A DNA stretch of 64,000 nt from Streptomyces humidus (lineage in GTDB: Bacteria > Actinomycetota > Actinomycetes > Streptomycetales > Streptomycetaceae), in NCBI RefSeq assembly GCF_014649655.1, contig NZ_BMTL01000023.1, positions 106,538 through 170,537 of the forward strand. The letters run 5' to 3'. Position numbers and translations under genes: made by a program. Shown one piece after another: positions 38,906 to 48,134 of this stretch; the first letter of the stretch is position 1; the number at the start of each line of letters is the position of its first letter. The notes beneath the pieces were generated by a model. It had not been told where the DNA came from, searched no databases, and saw nothing but the letters and a program-made list of their open reading frames with translations.

Positions 38906-39712
38906 GTGCAGTTCCGCCAACAGGCCCTCGCCAAGCTCCAGTCACCGGAGGATCTCGACCTCCCGGTGCGTTTCGCGCGCCCTCAGGGCTGGCTGGTGCT
39001 GACCGTGACCGTGGTGGTCGTCGTGGCCGCGTCCGTGTGGGCCGTGACCGGCTCGGTCGCCTCCACGGTGAGCGCGCCCGCCGTCCTCACCCACGGCGAG
39101 GGCAGCTACGTCCTGCAGAGCCCGGTGGCCGGACAGGTCACCGCGGTGCTCGCGCGGGAGGGCGGGCGACTGCCCGCCGACGCCCCCGTGCTGAAGGTAC
39201 GCACGGCCGACGGCGACACCGTGGTGCGGACGGTCGCCGCCGGACGGGTCACCGCGCTCGCCGCCGCCGTCGGGCAGATCATCTCCACCGGCGCGAACGT
39301 CGCCGCCGTGGAGAAGGTGGCCGGGGCCGACGACCCGCTGTACGCGACGGTGTACGTCCCCGCGCAGAACGCGGCCTCCGTCCCGGTCGGCGCGCCCGTC
39401 GACCTCACCGTGCAGACCGTGCCCGCCCAGGAGTACGGCGTGCTGCGCGGCCATGTGAAGTCGGTGGACCGCACCGCCCGGTCGGCGCGGCAGATCTCCG
39501 CGTTCCTCGGCGACAGCCAGCTGGGCGAGCAGTTCACCGAGGACGGCCGCCCGGTGGCGGTGCTGGTGCGCCTCGACAGGTCCGCCGCGACGAAGAGCGG
39601 CTACAAGTGGTCCTCGGCCCAGGGCCCGCCGTACGCCCTCACCTCCATGACCATGGCCACGGGCTCGATCCGGCTGGCCGACCAGCGCCCCGTCGACTGG
39701 CTGCTGCCGTGA
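38906..39712 (+). CDS. HlyD-like secretion adaptor (NHLP/NHLM bacteriocin system)
   Basis: The 268-residue protein has a cytoplasmic N-terminus, one transmembrane helix (WLVLTVTVVVVVAASVWAV) and an extracellular biotinyl-lipoyl-like half-motif (SYVLQSPVAGQVTAVLAREG). A beta-barrel adaptor domain follows. It lacks a long coiled-coil hairpin, as expected for a Gram-positive adaptor. The GTG at 38906 follows GGGGGAAG. Its stop overlaps the next start (GTGA at 39709-39712). It belongs with the precursor and the two ABC transporters as one export operon. Confidence 0.82.
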   Translation: MQFRQQALAKLQSPEDLDLPVRFARPQGWLVLTVTVVVVVAASVWAVTGSVASTVSAPAVLTHGEGSYVLQSPVAGQVTAVLAREGGRLPADAPVLKVRTADGDTVVRTVAAGRVTALAAAVGQIISTGANVAAVEKVAGADDPLYATVYVPAQNAASVPVGAPVDLTVQTVPAQEYGVLRGHVKSVDRTARSARQISAFLGDSQLGEQFTEDGRPVAVLVRLDRSAATKSGYKWSSAQGPPYALTSMTMATGSIRLADQRPVDWLLP

Positions 39713-41931
39713 GCACCGCCGAGCAGACCCGCGGCCGGCGCCGGGCCGCCCCGCCCCGGCGCACGGTCCCCAAGTCCTCGGCGAAGACGGTCCGTACGCC
39801 CACCGTGCTCCAGATGGAGGCCGTGGAGTGCGGGGCGGCCTCGCTCGCCATGGTCCTCGGCCACTACGGCCGGCACGTCCCGCTGGAGGAGCTGCGGATC
39901 GCGTGCGGCGTCTCCCGCGACGGCTCGCGCGCCAGCAACCTGCTCAAGGCGGCCCGCGGTTACGGCCTGACGGCCAAGGGCATGCAGATGGACCTCGCTG
40001 CCCTCGCCCAGGTGCAGTCGCCTGCGATCCTCTTCTGGGAGTTCAACCACTACGTCGTCTACGAGGGGCTCGGCCGGCGCTTCGGCCGCCGCGGCGTGTT
40101 CGTCAACGACCCCGGCAAGGGACGCCGGTTCGTGCCGATGGAGGACTTCGACGGCAGCTTCACCGGGGTCGTGCTGGTCCTGGAGCCGGGCGAGGGGTTC
40201 GAGCGCGGCGGACGCAGGCCCGGCGTGCTGGGCGCGATGCCGGCCCGGCTGCGCGGGACCGCGGGGACGATGCCGGCGGCCGTGCTGGCGAGCCTGCTGC
40301 TGGTGCTGGTGGGCGCGGCGGTGCCGGCGCTCAGCCGGACCTACATCGACACGTTCCTGATCGGCGGCCAAACGTCCCTGCTGACGGTGCTGTTCGCGTC
40401 GATGGGCGCCTGCGTGGCGCTCACGGTCGCCCTCACCTGGCTCCAGCAGGCCAATCTGCACCACGGCCGGATCATCTCCTCGACCCTGTCCAGCGCCCGT
40501 TTCCTGCGCCATCTGCTGCGGCTGCCGGTGACCTTCTTCTCCCAGCGCAGTCCGGCCGACCTGGTCCAGCGCCTGCAGTCGAACGACGCGGTCGCCGAGA
40601 CCCTGGCCCGCGACCTCGCCTCGGCCGGGGTGGACGCGGTGGTGGTCGTCCTCTACGCGCTCCTCCTCTACACCTACGACCCCCAGCTGACGTACGTGGG
40701 CATCGGGGTGGCGCTGCTCAACGTCGTCGCCATGCGGATCGTCATCCGCATGCGGGCGACACGGACGGCGAAGCTGCGCGCGGACAACGCACGGCTGACC
40801 AACACGGCTTACACCGGGCTGCAGTTGATCGAGACGATGAAGGCGACCGGCGGCGAGGACGGCTACTTCCGCAAGTGGGCCGGACAGCACGCCACGACGC
40901 TGGAGGAGCAGCAGCGCCTCGGGGTGCCGAGTGCCTGGCTGGGCGTGGTCGCGCCGACCCTCGCCACGCTGAACAGCGCGCTGATCCTGTGGATCGGCGG
41001 CATGCGGGCGATCGAGGGCCACATCTCGGTGGGCCTGCTGGTCGCCTTCCAGGCCCTGGTCACCCGCTTCACCGCCCCGCTGACCCGGCTGAACGGCGTC
41101 GCGGGCCGGATCCAGGACTTCGCGGCGGACGTGGCCCGGCTGAAGGACGTCGAGAACTTCCGCTCCGATCCGCTCTACGACCGCCGCGCGGGCGCCGACT
41201 CCACCCGGCGGCTGCGGGGGCACGTCGAGCTGGAGAACATCGCCTTCGGCTACAGCCCGCTGGACAAGCCCCTGTTGAGCGGCTTCGACCTGACCGTGGG
41301 GCCGGGGCAGCAGGTGGCGCTGGTCGGCGGCTCGGGCAGCGGCAAGTCGACGGTGTCCCGGCTGATCTCGGGCCTGTACACGCCCTGGGAGGGTGTGATC
41401 CGCATCGACGGGCGGCGCCTGGAGGACATCGCGCGCGGGGCGCTGGCCTCCTCCGTCTCCTTCGTGGACCAGGAGGTCTTCCTCTTCGAGGGCTCGGTCC
41501 GCGACAACGTGGCGCTGTGGGACCCGTCGATCCCCGACGACGCCGTCCTCGACGCGCTCCGGGACGCCGCGCTCCTCGACGTCGTCCTGCGCCGGCCCGG
41601 CGGCGTCCACAGCAGGGTCGAGCAGGACGGCCGCAACTTCTCCGGCGGACAGCGCCAGCGTCTGGAGATCGCCCGGGCGCTGGTGCGCCGCCCGAGCGTC
41701 CTCGTGCTGGACGAGGTGACCAGCGCGCTGGACGCGGAGACCGAGCAGACGGTGATGGACAACCTGCGCCGACGCGGCTGTGCATGCGTGGTGATCGCCC
41801 ACCGGCTCAGCACGGTGCGCGACAGCGACGAGATCGTCGTGCTCCAGCACGGCACGGTCGTGGAACGCGGTCGGCACGAGGAACTGGTGGCGCGCGGCGG
41901 TGCGTACGCGGCCCTGGTCAGGGAGCGATGA
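39709..41931 (+). CDS. NHLP-type ABC transporter with N-terminal C39 peptidase
   Basis: The 740-residue protein is read from the GTG overlapping the adaptor stop. Residues about 30-160 form a C39 peptidase, with Cys41 in MEAVECGAASLAMVLGHYG, His in FWEFNHYVVYEG and Asp in VFVNDPGKG. A six-helix membrane domain and an ATPase follow, with GGSGSGKST, VDQEVFLFEGSVRDN, SGGQRQRLE, VLDEVTSALD and VIAHRLS. It cuts the precursor after Gly-Gly and exports the core. It is probably co-translated with the second transporter, whose ATG lies one base after its stop. Confidence 0.9.
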   Translation: MSTAEQTRGRRRAAPPRRTVPKSSAKTVRTPTVLQMEAVECGAASLAMVLGHYGRHVPLEELRIACGVSRDGSRASNLLKAARGYGLTAKGMQMDLAALAQVQSPAILFWEFNHYVVYEGLGRRFGRRGVFVNDPGKGRRFVPMEDFDGSFTGVVLVLEPGEGFERGGRRPGVLGAMPARLRGTAGTMPAAVLASLLLVLVGAAVPALSRTYIDTFLIGGQTSLLTVLFASMGACVALTVALTWLQQANLHHGRIISSTLSSARFLRHLLRLPVTFFSQRSPADLVQRLQSNDAVAETLARDLASAGVDAVVVVLYALLLYTYDPQLTYVGIGVALLNVVAMRIVIRMRATRTAKLRADNARLTNTAYTGLQLIETMKATGGEDGYFRKWAGQHATTLEEQQRLGVPSAWLGVVAPTLATLNSALILWIGGMRAIEGHISVGLLVAFQALVTRFTAPLTRLNGVAGRIQDFAADVARLKDVENFRSDPLYDRRAGADSTRRLRGHVELENIAFGYSPLDKPLLSGFDLTVGPGQQVALVGGSGSGKSTVSRLISGLYTPWEGVIRIDGRRLEDIARGALASSVSFVDQEVFLFEGSVRDNVALWDPSIPDDAVLDALRDAALLDVVLRRPGGVHSRVEQDGRNFSGGQRQRLEIARALVRRPSVLVLDEVTSALDAETEQTVMDNLRRRGCACVVIAHRLSTVRDSDEIVVLQHGTVVERGRHEELVARGGAYAALVRER

Positions 41932-41932
41932 G

Positions 41933-44788
41933 ATGACGGCCGTAGCCGGGGACGACGTGGTTCTCACCGCGCTGGGACAGCTGGGGTCGCGGATCGACTG
42001 CGCCGGTCTCGGCCGCCTGGACCTGGAGGGTCCGCAGGTGCTGTGGCTGGTCGTGTCGGGCGCGCTCGACCTGTTCGCGGTGGACGCCGGACAGCAGGGC
42101 CACTGGCATCATCTGGGCCGTCTGGAGGCCGGGGCCCTGCTGCTGGGCCCGGTGGCCGGGCCCCGGCACACGCTCGTCGCCCGGCCGTCGCGCGACTGCG
42201 TGGTGAACCGGGTCGGGCTGCGTGAGCTGTACCAGCCCGCGGACACCCGGACCTGGTCCTACGACGAGTACGGCAACGCCCGGTACGTGCCGCCGGCCTC
42301 GAGCCCTCTGGAGTACGCGCTCGCCCTCGGCGTGGGCCGCGGCCTGTCGATCCTGTTCCAGGCGCCGATGGCCGCCGAGGGGGCCGCCGAGGACGGGGGC
42401 TCCCCCGTGCGCGGCCGGGCGGGCGCGGGGGACGACGACGACGTGTTCTGGATGCAGGTGCCGCCGGGCAGTGTGCGGTACGGCTCGCTGTACGGGGCGG
42501 AGGCGGCCGCCGACCTGCTGATGGACCCTGCCCTGTGGCAGTCCGTGGTCGACCAGCAGTTCCGGCTGCTGACGGCGCTGGACCGCTGGATCGAGCAGCT
42601 GGAGCGCAGCCACGAGACGCGGACGGCCGCCGGGATCAAGGCGGGTGAGGCGGTCCGCGCCCAGGCCGACCGGACGCTGCTGGCGTCGATCGGCGGGAAG
42701 CCGGACCGGCGCTCGACGTCCGCCGACGCCGACGCCACCTTCGCCGCCTGCCGGCTGGTCGCCCGGGCCGCCGGGATCACCCTGACCGAGCCGGCCCGGA
42801 CGGGCGCCGCCGACAGCGACCGGCTCGACCCGGTCGAGCGGGTCGCCCTGGCGTCCCGGGTGCGCGCCCGGGCCGTCCGTCTCGACGGCCGCTGGTGGCG
42901 GGACGACGTGGGTCCGCTGGTCGGGCGCCGGGCGCTGTCCGGGGCTCCGGTCGCGCTGCTGTGGCGACGCGGGGGCTATGTCGCCGTCCATCCCGCCACC
43001 GGACGGGAGACTCCGGTCGAGAAGGCCAACGCGGAGGAGTTCGAGCCGCGGGCCGTCATGTTCTACCGGCCGCTGCCGGAGCGGAGCCCGGGCCCGCTCG
43101 GCCTGCTGCGGTTCAGCATGCGGGGCACCGGCCCGGACCTGACGAACCTGCTGCTCAGCGGGTTGGTGACGGTGGCGATCGGGGCGCTGGTGCCGATCGC
43201 CACCGGCAAGGTGCTGGGCCAGTACGTGCCGAGGGCCCAGCAGGGGCCGATCGTGCAGGTGTGCCTGGCGGTGATGATCAGCAGCGTGGTGGCGGCGGCG
43301 TTCATGCTGCTGCAGAACCTGACCATCCTGCGCATGGAGGGCCGGATCGAGGCGACGCTCCAACCCGCCGTGTGGGACCGGCTGCTGAGGCTGCCGACGA
43401 AGTTCTTCACCGAGCGTTCCACAGGCGAGCTGGCGAGCGCCGCCATGGGCATCAGCGCGATCCGGCGGCTGCTGGCGGGACTCGGCCCGTCGGTGGCGCA
43501 GTCCGTCACCGTCGGCGCCATGAACCTGGGGCTGCTGCTCTGGTACAGCGTGCCGATGGCGCTGGCCGCGGTCGGGATGCTCACGGTGGTCGCCGCGGTG
43601 TTCCTGGGGCTCGGGCTGTGGCAGGTGCGCTGGCAGCGGCGGCTCGTGGTGCTCTCCAACAAGCTCGACAACCAGGCGTTCCAGACGCTGCGCGGGCTGC
43701 CGAAGCTGCGGGTGGCGGCGGCCGAGAACTACGCCTACGCGGCCTGGGCGGCGCAGTTCGCGCGCAGCCGTGAGCTGCAGCAGCGGCTCGGCCGGATCAA
43801 GAACCTCAACACGGTGCTGGGCGCGGTCTATCTGCCGCTCTGCTCGCTGCTGATGTTCATGCTGCTGGCCGGTCCGGCCCGCGGCGCGCTGTCCGCGGCG
43901 GACTTCCTCACCTTCAACACGTCGATGACGATGCTGCTGACCTCGGTGACCTCACTGACCGGGGCGTTCGTGTCGGCGGTGGCCGCGCTGCCGCTGTTCG
44001 AGGAGATCCGGCCGGTGCTGGAGGCGACCCCCGAGGTCCGCACGGCGAACACCCGCCCGGGCCGGCTGACCGGTGCGCTCGAGGCACGCCGTCTGTCGTT
44101 CCGGTACTCCGACGACGGTCCCCTGGTCCTCGACGACGTCTCCTTCGAGGTGCGGCCGGGCGAGTTCGTGGCGGTCGTCGGCCCGAGCGGCTGCGGCAAG
44201 TCGACGCTGCTGCGGCTTCTCATCGGCTTCGACGAGCCGCTCTCCGGCAGCGTGTTGTTCGACGGCCAGGACCTGGCCGCGCTCGACCGGTCGGCGGTGC
44301 GCCGTCAGTGCGGGGTGGTGCTCCAGCACGCCCAGCCGTTCACGGGCTCCCTGCTGGACGTCATCTGCGGCACGGAGGCCTATACGCCCGAGGAGGCGAT
44401 GGCGGCCGCCGAGATGGCGGGCCTCGCGGAGGACATCGCGCGGATGCCGATGGGGCTGCACACGATCGTCTCGGGCAGCGGGTCGGTCTCGGGCGGTCAG
44501 CGCCAGCGCCTGATGATCGCCCAGGCGCTGATCCGCCGGCCGCGGATCCTGTTCTTCGACGAGGCGACCAGCGCCCTGGACAACGAGACGCAGCGCACGG
44601 TGATCGAGAGCACCCGCAAGCTGAACGCCACGCGGGTGGTCATCGCGCACCGGCTGTCGACGGTGCTGGACGCCGACCGGGTGATCGTCATGGAGAACGG
44701 CAAGGTCGCCCAGCAGGGGCCGCCCGCCCAGCTCCTCGCCGACACCGGCGGGCGGCTGCACGAGCTGGTGCGGCGGCAGCTGGCCTGA
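41933..44788 (+). CDS. second NHLP-type ABC transporter (permease-ATPase with long N-terminal domain)
   Basis: The 951-residue protein has a long N-terminal region of about 390 residues with a cyclic-nucleotide-binding-like beta-barrel (about 1-110, RLDLEGPQVLWLVVSGALDLF). The membrane domain lies at about 400-690. The ATPase has GPSGCGKST, signature VSGGQRQRL, FFDEATSALD and VIAHRLS. It lacks the C39 domain and so pairs with the upstream protein as the second half of the exporter, as known for NHLP systems. It ends the operon. Confidence 0.88.
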   Translation: MTAVAGDDVVLTALGQLGSRIDCAGLGRLDLEGPQVLWLVVSGALDLFAVDAGQQGHWHHLGRLEAGALLLGPVAGPRHTLVARPSRDCVVNRVGLRELYQPADTRTWSYDEYGNARYVPPASSPLEYALALGVGRGLSILFQAPMAAEGAAEDGGSPVRGRAGAGDDDDVFWMQVPPGSVRYGSLYGAEAAADLLMDPALWQSVVDQQFRLLTALDRWIEQLERSHETRTAAGIKAGEAVRAQADRTLLASIGGKPDRRSTSADADATFAACRLVARAAGITLTEPARTGAADSDRLDPVERVALASRVRARAVRLDGRWWRDDVGPLVGRRALSGAPVALLWRRGGYVAVHPATGRETPVEKANAEEFEPRAVMFYRPLPERSPGPLGLLRFSMRGTGPDLTNLLLSGLVTVAIGALVPIATGKVLGQYVPRAQQGPIVQVCLAVMISSVVAAAFMLLQNLTILRMEGRIEATLQPAVWDRLLRLPTKFFTERSTGELASAAMGISAIRRLLAGLGPSVAQSVTVGAMNLGLLLWYSVPMALAAVGMLTVVAAVFLGLGLWQVRWQRRLVVLSNKLDNQAFQTLRGLPKLRVAAAENYAYAAWAAQFARSRELQQRLGRIKNLNTVLGAVYLPLCSLLMFMLLAGPARGALSAADFLTFNTSMTMLLTSVTSLTGAFVSAVAALPLFEEIRPVLEATPEVRTANTRPGRLTGALEARRLSFRYSDDGPLVLDDVSFEVRPGEFVAVVGPSGCGKSTLLRLLIGFDEPLSGSVLFDGQDLAALDRSAVRRQCGVVLQHAQPFTGSLLDVICGTEAYTPEEAMAAAEMAGLAEDIARMPMGLHTIVSGSGSVSGGQRQRLMIAQALIRRPRILFFDEATSALDNETQRTVIESTRKLNATRVVIAHRLSTVLDADRVIVMENGKVAQQGPPAQLLADTGGRLHELVRRQLA

Positions 44789-44928
44789 GGGCCGCCCGAG
44801 TCGGCTCCGGCCCCCGGCCGCCCCCTCCGCCCGCCGTGCCCTCCGCCCGCCAGCCCCCTCCGCCTGCCGTGCCGTGCCCTGCCGTGCCGGCCGCCCCGTC
44901 CCGGACCTGTCCGGCCGGGGCGCGCTAA

Positions 44929-44987
44929 CGAAACTTTGCCGTTTCGCTGAAACTGGTCTAGCCTCTATGTGTACGAAACCGTTTCGT
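44929..44987 (+). promoter_or_regulatory. promoter with two CGAAAC palindromes upstream of the MFS gene
   Basis: TTGCCG (44936-44941) and TAGCCT (44959-44964) are 17 bases apart. CGAAAC-TTTGCC-GTTTCG (44929-44946) overlaps the -35 box. ACGAAACCGTTTCGT (44973-44987) covers the expected transcription start. Paired sites with the same half-site are typical operators of TetR-type repressors of drug exporters. No such repressor is encoded next to the gene. Confidence 0.72.
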
Positions 44988-45026
44988 TTACGTGTTCTTT
45001 GCCCTTCGTTCCTGGAGTGGTTCCCC

Positions 45027-46529
45027 ATGCCTTCGAAGACCTTGACGGACGGCACCCGCACGGGCGCCGAACAGGAGCCGTCCGCGGCATCCGCCAGGAA
45101 GTGGTGGATCCTCGCGGTCGTCGCCCTCGCCCAGCTGATGGTGGTGCTGGACGCCACCATCGTGAACATCGCGCTGCCCTCCGCCCAGGCCGACCTCGGC
45201 TTCTCCGACGGCAACCGGCAGTGGATCGTCACCGCGTACGCGCTGGCGTTCGCCTCCCTGCTGCTGCTCGGCGGCCGGATAGCCGACCTCTTCGGCCGCA
45301 AGACGGCCTTCCTGATCGGCGTCGTCGGCTTCGCGGCCGTCTCCGCGCTCGGCGGCGCGGCCAACGGCTTCGAGATGCTGGTCACCGCCCGCGCGCTCCA
45401 GGGCGCCTTCGGCGCGCTCCTCGCACCGGCCGCCCTCTCCCTGCTCAACACCACGTTCACCGACGCCAGGGAGCGGGCCAGGGCGTTCAGCGTGTACGGC
45501 GCCATCGCCGGCGCCGGAGGCGCGGTGGGTCTGCTCCTCGGCGGCGTCCTGACCGACGCGCTCGACTGGCGCTGGACGCTCTACGTGAACGTGGCCATCG
45601 CCGTCGTCGCCTTCGCGGGCGGCTGGATCCTGCTCTCCAACCACCGTGACGCCGCGAACTCCAAGCTCGACGTGCCCGGCACCGTCCTGGTCGCCTCCGG
45701 ACTCTTCGCCCTCGTCTACGGCTTCTCCAACGCCGAGACGCACGACTGGGGTTCGCCGCAGACCTGGGGCTTCCTGATCGTCGGCGGACTGCTGCTCGCG
45801 GCCTTCTCCTGGTGGCAGACGCGGGCGGCGCACCCGCTGCTGCCGCTGCGCATCCTGTCCGACCGCAACCGCGCCGCCTCCTTCCTGGCCGTGCTGATCT
45901 CCGGCGCCGGCATGTTCGGCGTGTTCCTCTTCCTCACCTACTACCTGCAGCTCAACCTCGGCTTCAGCCCGACGAAGACGGGTGTCGCGTTTCTGCCGAT
46001 GGTCGGCGCGCTGATGGTTGCGGCGCAGGTCGGCACGACGGTTCTGGTGCCGCGCCTGGGTCCGCGGACAGTCGTCCCGCTGGGCTTCGCGATCGCCGGG
46101 GGCGGCATGGCCTGGCTGACCGCGATCGGCGTGGGCTCGCACTACCTGGGCGCGGTGCTGCCGCAGCTGATCGTCACCGGCCTCGGCCTCGGCCTCATCA
46201 TGCCGCCGGCCATGCAGATGGCGACCGGCGGAGTGGCCGCCGAGGACGCGGGAGTGGCGTCCGCCGCCGTCAACGCCATGCAGCAGGTGGGCGGTTCGAT
46301 CGGCACGGCGCTGCTGAACACCCTCGCCGCGAGCGCCGCGACCGACTACCTGGCCGGCAAGGACCCGACGAACAAGCTGGTCCAGGCGCACGCCGCCATC
46401 GAGAGCTACACCACCGCCTTCCTGTGGTCGTCGGGCTTCTTCGCGGCGGGCGCGGTCATCGCGTTCCTGCTCTTCCGCCGCGGCGTCCCCCAGCAGGACG
46501 CCGACGCGGCTCCGGTGATCCACATGTGA
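45027..46529 (+). CDS. MFS multidrug exporter, DHA2 (14-helix) type
   Basis: The 500-residue protein has 14 predicted helices. The first helix carries LMVVLDATIVNIALPSAQADLG, the DHA2 motif (LDxTIVNVALP), and motif A follows in LGGRIADLFGRKTAF. It exports drugs or metabolites by proton antiport. TGGAGTGG precedes the ATG. Control is probably through the two CGAAAC palindromes in its promoter, and a strong terminator follows. Confidence 0.88.
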   Translation: MPSKTLTDGTRTGAEQEPSAASARKWWILAVVALAQLMVVLDATIVNIALPSAQADLGFSDGNRQWIVTAYALAFASLLLLGGRIADLFGRKTAFLIGVVGFAAVSALGGAANGFEMLVTARALQGAFGALLAPAALSLLNTTFTDARERARAFSVYGAIAGAGGAVGLLLGGVLTDALDWRWTLYVNVAIAVVAFAGGWILLSNHRDAANSKLDVPGTVLVASGLFALVYGFSNAETHDWGSPQTWGFLIVGGLLLAAFSWWQTRAAHPLLPLRILSDRNRAASFLAVLISGAGMFGVFLFLTYYLQLNLGFSPTKTGVAFLPMVGALMVAAQVGTTVLVPRLGPRTVVPLGFAIAGGGMAWLTAIGVGSHYLGAVLPQLIVTGLGLGLIMPPAMQMATGGVAAEDAGVASAAVNAMQQVGGSIGTALLNTLAASAATDYLAGKDPTNKLVQAHAAIESYTTAFLWSSGFFAAGAVIAFLLFRRGVPQQDADAAPVIHM

Positions 46530-46561
46530 CGGGTCATCGGATCGGGAGCCGCACCGGGAAA

Positions 46562-46588
46562 GGGGCCGCCGTCCACGACGGCGGCCCC
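46562..46588 (+). terminator. terminator of the MFS gene
   Basis: Perfect 12-bp arms (GGGGCCGCCGTC and its complement) close a three-base loop (CAC), 33 bases after the MFS stop codon. Confidence 0.88.
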
Positions 46589-46705
46589 ACCGCGTCGTCT
46601 CCCGGCGGATGCTGAGAGGGCGGCAGGGACGGGGCCGCCGGAGCTGGTCCGCGTCGAGGGCGCACACGCGGGGTGCGGAGGTTTACGCCTGGGTACTCGC
46701 GGGCC

Positions 46706-47779
46706 ATGAGAATCAGCGTTCTGGATGTCGGGTCGAACACCGTCCGGCTCGTGGTGGCGGACGCGGCGGGCGGCGTGCCGCTGCCGGTGCACACGGCGAA
46801 ATGGCGGCTGCGGCTGTCCGAGCAGGTCGCCCCGGGTGACCCGATTCCGGACGAAGCCGTGCAGCGGCTCGTCGACGCGGTCGCCGCGGCCGCCCGCACG
46901 GCGGACCGCTGGGGCGCGACCGGCCCGCCGGCCTTCGCGACCGCCGTGGTGCGCGCGGCCCCCAACCGGCGCGAGGTGCTGCGCACGGTCCGCGCCCGGA
47001 CCGGAGTCGCCCTGTGCACCCTGCCCGGCGAGGTGGAGGCCGAACTGACCTTTCTCGGGGCCCGCCGGTGGATGGGCTGGCGCTCCGGTCCGCTCGCCCT
47101 GCTGGACATCGGGGGCGGCTCGTTCGAGGTGGCGTTCGGCCGGGGTCGGCTGCCCGACTTCGTGGCATCGCTGCCGCTCGGGGCGGGCCGGCTCACCCAC
47201 GACTTCTTCGCCGGGACCGACCCGCCGACCCCGGAACTGCTGCGTGCGGCCCGCCGCCGGATCCGCCACCAGCTCAGAGACGTGGCCGCCCGGATCCGCT
47301 GGGAGGGGCCGCGTACGGCGGTGGCCACCTCACGCACCTTCCAGCAGCTCGGGCGGCTGTGCGGGGCCGCGCCCGGCCGGCACGGCCCCTTCGTGGACCG
47401 CACCCTGCACCGCCGCGACCTGCGCGAGGCCATCGGCACGCTGGCCGCCCTGCCCGCGGCCGAGCGCGCCCGGCTGCCCGGCATCTCCGCACCCCGCGCG
47501 GCGCAGAGCCTGGCCGGTGCGTTGGTCGGACACACGGCGATGAAGCTGACCGGGCTGAGATCGGTCACCGTCTGCCCGTGGGCGATCCGCGAGGGCGTCA
47601 TGCTGCGCCATATGGAGGACGGGCCGGCCTGGTGGACCGAGGTGGCCCGGCTCGCCGACGAGGAGCCGGACACGCCCGCGGAGCCGGTGCCCCTGCGTCT
47701 CGCCCGGCACGGCGGCCGGCGGCCGGTGAGCGGGGCGGCCGCCCCGGCCGCCGCTCCCGCGTGCACATCCGTCCCCTGA
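46706..47779 (+). CDS. Ppx/GppA-type exopolyphosphatase / pppGpp phosphatase
   Basis: The 357-residue protein of the ASKHA ATPase fold shows the phosphate-1 motif VLDVGSNTVRLVVAD and the second glycine-rich loop LALLDIGGGSFEVAFG. EVEAELTFLGAR contains the conserved catalytic-region Glu. Its length corresponds to the short actinobacterial form without the C-terminal HD domain. The ATG at 46706 begins the conserved motif. An ATG eleven codons upstream is also in frame. Its precise choice of polyphosphate or pppGpp cannot be read. Confidence 0.85.
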   Translation: MRISVLDVGSNTVRLVVADAAGGVPLPVHTAKWRLRLSEQVAPGDPIPDEAVQRLVDAVAAAARTADRWGATGPPAFATAVVRAAPNRREVLRTVRARTGVALCTLPGEVEAELTFLGARRWMGWRSGPLALLDIGGGSFEVAFGRGRLPDFVASLPLGAGRLTHDFFAGTDPPTPELLRAARRRIRHQLRDVAARIRWEGPRTAVATSRTFQQLGRLCGAAPGRHGPFVDRTLHRRDLREAIGTLAALPAAERARLPGISAPRAAQSLAGALVGHTAMKLTGLRSVTVCPWAIREGVMLRHMEDGPAWWTEVARLADEEPDTPAEPVPLRLARHGGRRPVSGAAAPAAAPACTSVP

Positions 47780-47845
47780 CCGTCCCGCGGTCCGTCCGCC
47801 GCACAGCGCGGCCGGCCACACCCCCGACGAAAGGAAACCCCCGCC

Positions 47846-48046
47846 GTGTCCGACCACGAAGAGCAGCCCGACACCGGCAAGGACCGTCGACGAACCTCAC
47901 TGGAGGAGGTCCTGCGCGAGATAGAGGACGCCGAGAGGCGCGTCGACGACCCGGAGGGCGAGCGCCGCCGGCGCAGGGGCGAGGCGGCCGACGCCCTCAC
48001 CACCGACCGGCGGGCCCAGGCCCAGGAGGAGTCCGAGGGCGACTGA
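47846..48046 (+). CDS. small highly charged protein, 66 aa
   Basis: The short hydrophilic protein is rich in Arg, Glu and Asp (SLEEVLREIEDAERRVDDPE then GERRRRRGEAADALTTDRRA). It is probably helical or disordered. AAAGGAAA lies before the GTG start. I do not recognise a family. It follows the Ppx/GppA gene by 66 bases and may share its transcript. Confidence 0.55.
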   Translation: MSDHEEQPDTGKDRRRTSLEEVLREIEDAERRVDDPEGERRRRRGEAADALTTDRRAQAQEESEGD

Positions 48047-48134
48047 GCCCGGCGGGGGCGCCCCGTACGGCCGGCGGCGGCGGTGCGCCGCACGTCGCGG
48101 GGATGGCCGTGCGGGCACGGGGTACCCGGCCCGC

